The notes under the pieces were generated by a model, which worked only from the letters and a program-made list of their open reading frames with translations, ran no database searches and was not told where the DNA came from. Both the position numbers and the translations under genes were made by a program. Of a stretch of 64,000 nucleotides of DNA, positions 57,351-64,000 are shown piece by piece (positions within the stretch are counted from its first letter, which is position 1; each line of letters opens with the position of its first letter). Origin of the DNA: CAZMGD01 sp964565705. GTDB lineage: Bacteria; Actinomycetota; Acidimicrobiia; Acidimicrobiales; Ilumatobacteraceae. The DNA lies in assembly GCA_964565705.1 (NCBI GenBank), contig CAZMGD010000002.1, positions 18,608 through 82,607 of the forward strand. Reading direction: 5' to 3'.

Positions 57351-57716
57351 TCAGCAGGGCGCGAGTGGTGGACCTCGCCAGCACGGCGCAGCGTGCGCCG
57401 CCGGCGCCGCCGCCGGCCACCGCTCTCGCGTCGGCTGGAACCGGGTGATCGTGCGTTGGATCCAGCGCGCCAGGCGGCGACCGCGTCGGCGCGCACGGAC
57501 CGCGGTGCGCTGCGCACCTCGTCGTTCGACCAGGTGCGCCGGCGGGGTCTCGTCGGTCGCGAGTGCAGCGGCGGTTGATTGCAGCATGACCGCGCTGGCA
57601 GGGGCCGCGTGCACGCTGCCACCGCTCAGGCCGGACAGGAGGAGCAGGAGCGCCACGAGCAGCCGGAGCACACCTGGGTGCGAGCGGGACGGAAGAGGGT
57701 CGAACGATGGGCCCAC
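57351..57716 (-). CDS. small secreted basic protein (tentative)
   Basis: A 121-codon frame in the leader of terC starts at GTG (57714-57716). Residues 17-40 resemble a signal peptide (LRLLVALLLLLSGLSGG, then HAAPASA), followed by an Arg-rich mature part (RTAVRARRRGRRLARW) and an Ala/Pro tail. A minus-strand TAACCT (57732-57737) 15 bases ahead could be its -10 box. No family is recognised; it may be a chance frame in the leader. Confidence 0.4.
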   Translation of the reverse strand: MGPSFDPLPSRSHPGVLRLLVALLLLLSGLSGGSVHAAPASAVMLQSTAAALATDETPPAHLVERRGAQRTAVRARRRGRRLARWIQRTITRFQPTRERWPAAAPAAHAAPCWRGPPLAPC

Positions 57717-57818
57717 GAGGATCAGCGGCGCAGGTTATCAGCGCTCGGTCGCGGGTGGTCCGGATGGGTCGAAGGTTCCCGTTGCACCGCGCGCCGGTGT
57801 CACTACCGTGGCTCAGCG

Positions 57819-58225
57819 ATGGCGGCGACGTCCACACCCCGACACCGCGACCTCGACGATCCGACCGAGATCGCCGAGATGGTGCGCCCGGGCGGTCGTC
57901 GACGTGGCCCAGGACGATCTGCTCGGCCCCATCCTCCACGACGTGGCCCACGTCGACTGGTCGACGCACCTCCCCAAGCTCGCCGCGTTCTGGTGCCGGG
58001 CGCTGCTGTCGATGCCCGTCTACGACGGGAACCCCTACCGCATGCACCAGCTCGTGCACGCCGAACGGCCCTTCACACGCGCTGACTCCGAGCGCTGGCT
58101 CGATCTCTTCCACGACACCGTCGACGTCGGTTGGTCGGGCCCGAAGGGCGGAGCAGGCCAAGACGTTGGCGCGCAAGGTGGCCATGGTGCACTCCAAGCA
58201 GCTCGTCGGCGACGCGGTCGTCTAG
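57819..58225 (+). pseudogene. group III truncated haemoglobin with two frameshifts
   Basis: Three plus frames together spell a truncated haemoglobin: DLDDPTEIAEMVR from the ATG at 57819, then after a shift near 57890 VAQDDLLGPILHDVAHVDWSTHLPKLAAFW and PVYDGNPYRMHQLVHAERPFTRADSERWLDLFHDTVD, then after a shift near 58140 RAEQAKTLARKVAMVHSK to the TAG at 58225. The FY pair expected near B9-B10 is lost at the first shift. The ATG is nine bases after TACCGT (57804-57809), so the promoter is still intact. Probably a recent pseudogene, unless two sequencing errors are involved. Confidence 0.75.
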
Positions 58226-58247
58226 AACCACCGCGATTGGCCGCCGG

Positions 58248-58376
58248 ATGAGCGAGGCCGACGCCCACCGCTCGGTCGAGCCGTCCGACGAGGGCGGCGA
58301 TCCTGCCTGTTGGGCGCACCTCTTCGACCCGTTCGGCGTGCAGCTCACCGCCCTGACGTACGCGACCGACGACTGA
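58248..58376 (+). CDS. 42-residue small protein with CWAHLFD motif
   Basis: The frame from ATG 58248 encodes MSEADAHRSVEPSDEGGDPA then CWAHLFDPFGVQLTAL and ends TYATDD. It is acidic, with a GGDPACWAHLFD core that I associate with small actinobacterial proteins of unknown function. It begins 23 bases after the haemoglobin stop. Whether it is expressed now that its upstream neighbour is broken is unknown. Confidence 0.5.
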   Translation: MSEADAHRSVEPSDEGGDPACWAHLFDPFGVQLTALTYATDD

Positions 58377-58409
58377 TCAGCTCGAGCCGGCCGGTCCCCC
58401 TCGGCGAGC

Positions 58410-58982
58410 TCATCCGCGCCTCATGAGCTGTCGGTCGTCCTGACTCGATCGGTTCGGCGGCGAGCGGCCGCCGCCGTCCCGGACCGGATCGCCGGGCTGG
58501 TGCTGGTCGACCAGACCGAGGAGACCTGCGATCTCTTCTGTAACCGGAACGCGGAGATCGAGAACAAGGTCATGGTGCCGCTCCTGCCGTGGGTGGCCCG
58601 CGCACGCTTGCTGCAGATCGCAGTGAACCGGATGTCGAAGCAGTTCCCCGAGCCCGCGACCTGCCGGATGCGCTCGGTCGACGGCACGGTCACCGCCGCT
58701 CGCGAGCAGCAGGCGGAGCTGCGCTCGTGCACCGACGACCTCCGAGCCCTGGTGGCTGATCCGCCGGCGCTGCCCGACATCCCGGTGACGTGCCTGTGTG
58801 GCACCGTGATCTCCAAGCTCGAGGGCAAGCGCCGCTCGTCGCTGGTCGAGGCGCACCGGACGGCGGCGGCAACGCTTCCCGGGCGACACCTCACCGCCGA
58901 CCGTTCCAGCCACTACATCCCGTTCACCGAACCGGGTTTGGTTGCGGACGAGATCCTGGGGATCGTGGGCGTCACCGTGTGA
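58410..58982 (+). pseudogene. alpha/beta hydrolase, N-terminally truncated and frameshifted
   Basis: From about 58460 one frame reads AAVPDRIAGLVLVDQTEETC, the strand after the nucleophile elbow of an alpha/beta hydrolase, and continues to SSHYIPFTEPGLVADEILGI with the catalytic His and a stop at 58982. The elbow itself lies in a different frame (GDSIGS-like, near 58440-58460), and the first 80 residues of the fold are missing. The first legal start in the long frame is GTG 58500, after the nucleophile. It is therefore inactive as it stands. Confidence 0.6.
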
Positions 58983-59145
58983 AATTCACGGTTCCCTGAT
59001 CATGTTTGCTCTCGATGGGGCGAAAGATTGTCTAGAGTTCGTCAGGATCTCTCGGCACGGAGCGGCGGAAGCTCTAACGTCGGGCCGGGACGTCCACGCC
59101 CGGGGTTCACCGGGCGGTGGCGGACAAGGGAAGGACCAGACGGGC

Positions 59146-62100
59146 ATGGATCGAGGCGGAATCATTCGGACTCACGACGCTCACGCGGCGGGACCTCGGC
59201 GGCGCGGTGTCGCGGGCGTCATCGGCACGTTCCTGATCGTCGCGACGGCGGTCGTGAGTGCGTCGTCGGTCGGCGTGCCCGGCGCGGCAGCGGCGATCAC
59301 GTTGCCGGTGGCCATGACCCCGGCGAACGGCGGGACCACTGGCACCGCCGGCTCGGGCGCATTCGTTGGCACGCCGGGGACCGGCCGAACCGTGATCACG
59401 GTCAAGAGCGGCGGCGACCGCGGCAACACCGACGGCACGCCCAACCCGAACAACATCCTGGCGCTCTCCGGCGTCCAGTACGCGGCGTACCCACAGGCGG
59501 CGGACCCCAGCACGCTGCCGCTTCCTGACACCACCGGCTCGTTCGTCGCGTGGTGCACCACCGACGCCACCGGGCTGTGCTGGATGAACGTCCCGCAGAA
59601 CGGCGCCACGGGCTACACGGTGGTGGAGATCTCGCCGCCCACGAACTGGCAGATCATCGAGACGCTCAACATCGGTGGGCAGATCAACCCCGGCACGAAC
59701 TCGCCGTACCGCTTCCACGTCAGCGGCAGTACGGCCGCGCAGGCGGCGCCGCCCACGGGAACCGGTAGCCGCGTCAGCTCGGGCACCTGGGCCACCCGCC
59801 GCACGAACCCTCCGCTCGGCGCCCAGTGCGGTCTGAACGTCGGCATGCTCGTCGACCTGTCCTCGTCGGTGGGTTCAGGGAACATCGGCAGCATCCGCAC
59901 CGCGCTGACCACCACGATCAACCTGCTCAACGGAACCGGCTCGCAGATGGCGATCCACACCTTCGGGTCGACATCGCCCGCCGACAGCCCGACGGAGTCG
60001 ACGGCCAACAGCAACCTCGGCCTGACCCCGGTCAGCGGGACAGGGTTCACGACGCTGACCAACAAGGCCAACGCGCTGACCGTCACGGGCATCGGCACCC
60101 AGTACACGAACTGGGACCGCGGGCTGTACAGCTTCGCCAACGACGCCGCGAACCTCGACGTGGTGATCATGCTCACCGACGGCATGCCGACCGCATACGG
60201 CACCACGATCTTCGGCACGAACCGATTCATCGAGGTGGAGGAGGCGGTCGCATCCGCCAACTACCTGAAGTCCAAGAACACCCGGATCATCTCGGTCGGC
60301 ATCGGCAACGGTGCCGCCGGACAGGCGGCCAGCAATCTGCAATCGATCTCCGGCCCGACCCTCAACTCGGACTACTTCCAAGTGGCCAACTTCGCCGCCT
60401 TGGCGGACGAGTTGGCCAACCTGGTGCAGGCGGCCTGCGCTGGCGTCGTCAGCGTCACCAAGAACGTCATCCCGCTGGGCGGCGGCACCCCAGTCCCCAC
60501 GCCGGGTTGGCAGATCACCGGTACGGCCGCCGCATCGATCCTGATGGTGGACGGCTCGGGCGACGCGTTCGCCAACTCGGCGGCGGGCACGACCAACGCC
60601 GCTGGCGCCGTGCCGTTCCGGGTGGACTTCACGAACACCGGGGCATCAAAGGTCCTGACCTTCACCGAGACCCAGCAGGCCAACTTCACCCCGATCATCT
60701 ATCCCGACGGCAAGCTCGCCGAGTGCCGAGCCACCAACAACCCAGGCACCCTGCTCCCGGTCACGAACGTTCCCAACGACACGGCGCCGACCGCCTTCCA
60801 GGTGACGGCGCTGGCCGGTCTGACGGTGGCCTGCACGATCCAGAACCAGGCGGAGGCAACGCAGGCCGATCTCCGTGTCAACAAGCTGTGGCGGATCGAC
60901 GCCGACGGTGACGGCACGTACGAAGAAGTGACGGCTCCGAACGTCCCGCCGACGTCACTCCAAGTGTCGGCCGCCCTCCAGTTGACCGGCAACGTGGCGG
61001 TGCCGACGTCGCCGCAGTTCGGAATCGTGTACACCGGGTTCGCGATCAACTCGACGGTGAACATCGCCGAGACGCTGATCGGACTTCCGCCACTGTGCAC
61101 GAACACCGCCACGTACGCGCCGACACTCGACGCCGGCGGGTTGTTCACGCTGTCGCAGGGCTCGAACATCGGACCCAACGAGGTGACGATCACCAACTCG
61201 ATCACCTGCCAGACGAAGCTGACGCTCGCCAAGAGCGTGCCGCTGCCTGGAACCGCCGCGCCGACGGAGTGGGTGCTCGACGCCATCCAGGGGGCGGGCG
61301 CGACGCTTCCCGGCCCGAACGGTGTGACCGGGTCGACGGGCGCGACCGCGGACGTGACCCCGGCCGGCGTGTACGCGCTCGCCGAGGCGCCGAGCGCTGC
61401 GGTTGAGGGCCAGTACCTGCAGGACTGGAATCCCACGATCCAGGAGGAGTGGACCGAGCGTCACGACCTTGGGTCCACCGGGTCGTGGGTGTGCGTGTCT
61501 GCCACCAGCGTCGTCGCCGGTGTGCCGACGTTCGGGACCAACCAGGTCGACGGTCGCAACGGTGGCGTCCAGGTCCCGGCCGGCGACTGGCGGCAGTGCA
61601 CGGCGACCAACCGCCCGCTGCCGACCATCCAGCTGGTCAAGGAGCTGAGCATCAACGGTCAGGTGACGACCGTTCCGGTGGGCGACACGCGCTGGACGCT
61701 GACCGCCGGGGGCTGGACCTCGACCTACTCGGACGGCACGCTCGCCATGATCACGCCGAACCCCTACGGCACGCAGGCAGACGTGTCCGGTCCGGGCGGG
61801 TACGCGGCAACGCCGGTGCTTCCGGGCATCTACACGCTGAGTGAGTCGGCGGCACCGAGCGGCTACACCAATGGCACGACGTGGACGTGCACGGTCGATG
61901 GCCAGCAGTTCCCGATCACGAACAGCCAGATCACGCTGCTCGCTGGCAACAACGCCGTGTGCACGATCCGCAACACTGCGATCCAGCCGACGCTGACGTT
62001 GTTCAAGAACGTGGTCGACCTCGACGGCGCGCAGAGCTTGTCGGCGCTGTGGACGCTGACCGCCACCAGCACGGTCAACGGCGCGACGCCGATCAACGGC

Positions 62101-64000
62101 AAGCCGCTTGTGGCCGCGAACGGCATCAGGGCCGACGTCTTGAGCGGCGTCACGTACACGCTCAGCGAATCGGACGGCCCCACGGGGTACACCGCGGGCA
62201 CGATCTGGGTGTGCGCTGGCGGCACGTTCACCGGGACCAATCAGATCACCCTGGCACCCGGAGAGAACGGCAGCTGCACGATCACGAACGCGCTCGACTT
62301 CAAGCCACTGACCGTGGCCAAGACCGCGAGCGGGACCTACCACCGGACGTACGAGTGGTCGATCACGAAGGCGGTCGACCAGACCTCGATCACCACGACC
62401 CCTGATGGGAAAGCGATCTTCAACTACACGGTGACCGCCACCCCCGAAGGGTCCACCGACTCGGAATGGGCGATCACCGGAGTGGTCACCGTCACGAACG
62501 CGAACAACGTCGACGTGCCGATCACGTTGACCGACGAACCGGCCTTCGTCGGCCCCGACGCCACGTGCGCCTTCACCGTGGGCGCGAGCGTCACCGTCCC
62601 GGCGAACGACAGCCAGGACTATGCCTACTCGTGCACGCTGGGCAGCGCGCCGCCCGACTACTTCGACGCGCGCAACATCGCGACCGCCACCTGGACCCGC
62701 AACGGCGGCGGCACCGCGTCCGGGACCGCCGACTTCGACTTCGCAATCGGCGCCGAGACCAACAAGACGATCACGGTCGAGGACAACAAGACCACGGGCA
62801 CCTACGTCTCGCTCGGCACCGTGACGTGGAACGAAGATCACTTCACGACCCCGTTCACGTACTCGGTCACCCAGCCCGGCGGCGCCGCCGGCACGTGCGC
62901 CACCTACAACAACACCGCGCAGATCGTCGAGACCCAGCAGAGCGCCAACCAGTCGGTCCAGGTGTGCGTGCCGGGTAATCCCACGATCACCAAGTCCGCC
63001 GTCGGTGTCGCCGCCGCCGCCGGCGGCACGTGGGACGTGACCTACACGGTCGACGTGACCAACCCGGCCACGAATGCCCAGCCGATCACGTACTCGCTGT
63101 CCGACACCCCGGGGTTCCCGCCCGGTGTCACGATCAACTCGGCCGCGGCGACGTTCGGCGGCGCGCCCGTCGGCGCCTGGAACGGCACATCGATCACCGG
63201 CATGGCGACCGACAAGTCACTGGCCGTGGGCGTCACCGACACCTACACGGTGGTCGTCAACGCGACCATCACGGCGAGCGCCTTGCCGGACCTCGTCAGG
63301 TGCGACGAGGGAGGACCTGGGCATGGGTTCTTCAACGCGGCCACCGCGACGTCGAACGGCGCGGACTTCACCGCCAGCGACTGCATCGAGATCCCACGGG
63401 TGCCGCGCTGGACGATCGCCAAGTCGGCGACACCGGCCAGTGGCACGCCGGTCGACACGATCGGCGCGGGCAATGACAACCACACGATCACCTACACGCT
63501 GACCGCGAAGAATCCTTCGCTGGCCACCGTGGAAGGCGCGGTCGCCGTCGACACGTTGCCGGCCAACGTGACCGTCGACGGGGCGCTCCCGGCCGGGCTG
63601 GCCGCCGGGCCGGGCGCCGGACAGATCACCTGGACCATCCCGACGATGGCCCCTGGCGGGACGGCCACGGTGAGCTTCCCTGTGATCGTGAACGACGGCG
63701 CTGGCGGGGCAGACGGCACGACGCCGCTCGTCAACACGGTGGCGCCGACCACGACGAACGGCTCGTGTGAAGGCCCAGGCATGTGCGAGACGACGCATCC
63801 CGTCAAGCGGCTCATCGCCTCGACCGCGCCGGCGTGCGTGTCCGACGCGGCGTTCGTGGCGTTCAACTTCTCGACGCTGAACGTGCCCGACGCCGGCTCG
63901 CTGCCGACCACCGTCACGTGGCGGACCCAGGACGGCACGGTGGCACGGGTCGACACGATCCCGGCGGGCCAGACCAGCGGTCAGCTGTTGTGGCCAGGGA
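59146..64000 (+). CDS. giant secreted surface protein: VWA domain plus prealbumin-like and DUF11-like repeats (runs off right edge)
   Basis: The frame stays open for at least 1,618 codons. The ATG at 59146 follows an AAGGGAAGGA site, with a TAGAGT -10-like box about 110 bp upstream. Residues 1-50 form a long signal (RRRGVAGVIGTFLIVATAVV). A VWA domain follows with the metal site D237-L-S-S-S241 and LTDGMPT. From about residue 420 come Cys-containing SpaA/Cna-B-like domains, each with a YxLSE-APSGYT-type core (YALAEAPSA, YTLSESAAPSGYT, YTLSESDGPTGYT), then from about residue 1060 DUF11-like repeats (FNYTVTATPEG, WDVTYTVDVTNPA, HTITYTLTAKNPS). No anchor is visible yet. Probably an adhesin or wall protein. 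Confidence 0.88.
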   Translation, partial: MDRGGIIRTHDAHAAGPRRRGVAGVIGTFLIVATAVVSASSVGVPGAAAAITLPVAMTPANGGTTGTAGSGAFVGTPGTGRTVITVKSGGDRGNTDGTPNPNNILALSGVQYAAYPQAADPSTLPLPDTTGSFVAWCTTDATGLCWMNVPQNGATGYTVVEISPPTNWQIIETLNIGGQINPGTNSPYRFHVSGSTAAQAAPPTGTGSRVSSGTWATRRTNPPLGAQCGLNVGMLVDLSSSVGSGNIGSIRTALTTTINLLNGTGSQMAIHTFGSTSPADSPTESTANSNLGLTPVSGTGFTTLTNKANALTVTGIGTQYTNWDRGLYSFANDAANLDVVIMLTDGMPTAYGTTIFGTNRFIEVEEAVASANYLKSKNTRIISVGIGNGAAGQAASNLQSISGPTLNSDYFQVANFAALADELANLVQAACAGVVSVTKNVIPLGGGTPVPTPGWQITGTAAASILMVDGSGDAFANSAAGTTNAAGAVPFRVDFTNTGASKVLTFTETQQANFTPIIYPDGKLAECRATNNPGTLLPVTNVPNDTAPTAFQVTALAGLTVACTIQNQAEATQADLRVNKLWRIDADGDGTYEEVTAPNVPPTSLQVSAALQLTGNVAVPTSPQFGIVYTGFAINSTVNIAETLIGLPPLCTNTATYAPTLDAGGLFTLSQGSNIGPNEVTITNSITCQTKLTLAKSVPLPGTAAPTEWVLDAIQGAGATLPGPNGVTGSTGATADVTPAGVYALAEAPSAAVEGQYLQDWNPTIQEEWTERHDLGSTGSWVCVSATSVVAGVPTFGTNQVDGRNGGVQVPAGDWRQCTATNRPLPTIQLVKELSINGQVTTVPVGDTRWTLTAGGWTSTYSDGTLAMITPNPYGTQADVSGPGGYAATPVLPGIYTLSESAAPSGYTNGTTWTCTVDGQQFPITNSQITLLAGNNAVCTIRNTAIQPTLTLFKNVVDLDGAQSLSALWTLTATSTVNGATPINGKPLVAANGIRADVLSGVTYTLSESDGPTGYTAGTIWVCAGGTFTGTNQITLAPGENGSCTITNALDFKPLTVAKTASGTYHRTYEWSITKAVDQTSITTTPDGKAIFNYTVTATPEGSTDSEWAITGVVTVTNANNVDVPITLTDEPAFVGPDATCAFTVGASVTVPANDSQDYAYSCTLGSAPPDYFDARNIATATWTRNGGGTASGTADFDFAIGAETNKTITVEDNKTTGTYVSLGTVTWNEDHFTTPFTYSVTQPGGAAGTCATYNNTAQIVETQQSANQSVQVCVPGNPTITKSAVGVAAAAGGTWDVTYTVDVTNPATNAQPITYSLSDTPGFPPGVTINSAAATFGGAPVGAWNGTSITGMATDKSLAVGVTDTYTVVVNATITASALPDLVRCDEGGPGHGFFNAATATSNGADFTASDCIEIPRVPRWTIAKSATPASGTPVDTIGAGNDNHTITYTLTAKNPSLATVEGAVAVDTLPANVTVDGALPAGLAAGPGAGQITWTIPTMAPGGTATVSFPVIVNDGAGGADGTTPLVNTVAPTTTNGSCEGPGMCETTHPVKRLIASTAPACVSDAAFVAFNFSTLNVPDAGSLPTTVTWRTQDGTVARVDTIPAGQTSGQLLWPG

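Noticed and set aside
57291..57720. Manganese (yybP-ykoY) riboswitch upstream of terC
   Set aside because: The conserved core of that riboswitch could not be found on the minus strand.

Overview
This is GC-rich DNA (third codon positions almost always G or C) from an actinomycete, most plausibly a member of the Acidimicrobiia; that placement is an inference. Supporting signs are an MshA mycothiol glycosyltransferase followed by a YbjN-like gene, F420-type LLM and PPOX oxidoreductases, a minimal actinobacterial Tad pilus locus next to topA-tmk-holB, two DrrAB-type exporters, a SoxR protein acting directly on a flavin reductase promoter, and many genes that start 6-9 bases after a TANNNT -10 box (leaderless transcripts). 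I see no rRNA, CRISPR array, intact insertion sequence or prophage. One tRNA, Thr(CGT), is present.

Layout. 1-2.9 kb: SDR fragment, small membrane protein, DJ-1/PfpI protein and a branched-chain-type binding lipoprotein. 2.9-4.5 kb: a decayed zone (siderophore-interacting protein, TetR regulator, PIN toxin remnant) abutting tRNA-Thr. 4.6-9.2 kb: topA, tmk and holB on the minus strand. 9.3-17.4 kb: rsgA (5' end apparently frameshifted), a DrrAB exporter, mshA, a YbjN-like gene, proC, a structured small RNA unit and an acyl-CoA dehydrogenase. 17.4-21.3 kb: the Tad operon (Ssd/TadZ, TadA, TadB, TadC, Flp-like pilin, TadE) behind a clear TTGACG-N17-TACGTT promoter. 21.3-29.8 kb: sugar-amine kinase, STAS protein, OsmC, a phosphotransferase paired with a DUF7064/7065-like protein, F420 enzymes, and a second DrrAB exporter controlled by a divergent TetR with three phased operators. 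29.8-37 kb: a family A DNA polymerase, DMT and MFS exporters, the soxR/flavin reductase pair, and cobA directly joined to an ATP-dependent DNA ligase gene. 37-52 kb: a catabolic stretch (acyl-CoA synthetase, enoyl-CoA hydratase, CoA-transferase, amidohydrolase, two serine hydrolases, nitroreductase, zinc alcohol dehydrogenase, M20 peptidase, thiolase, a second DUF7064/7065-like protein). 52-57.7 kb: DUF3237, a membrane-tethered cupredoxin-multicopper oxidase fusion, alpha/beta hydrolase, SDR and TerC. 57.8-59 kb: a second decayed zone (truncated haemoglobin, hydrolase). 59.1 kb to the edge: a surface protein of more than 1,600 residues with a VWA domain followed by prealbumin-like and DUF11-like repeats, unfinished at the edge.

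The most unusual signals are non-coding. Intergenic spaces carry recurring palindromes of fixed length (44 bp and 38-39 bp) whose outer ends are constant while inner stem bases change in compensating pairs. A promoter-RNA-terminator unit lies at 15,993-16,118. Several short regulatory regions are legible base by base: a SoxR-type 19-bp spacer promoter, a triple TetR operator, and two overlapping divergent -10 boxes.
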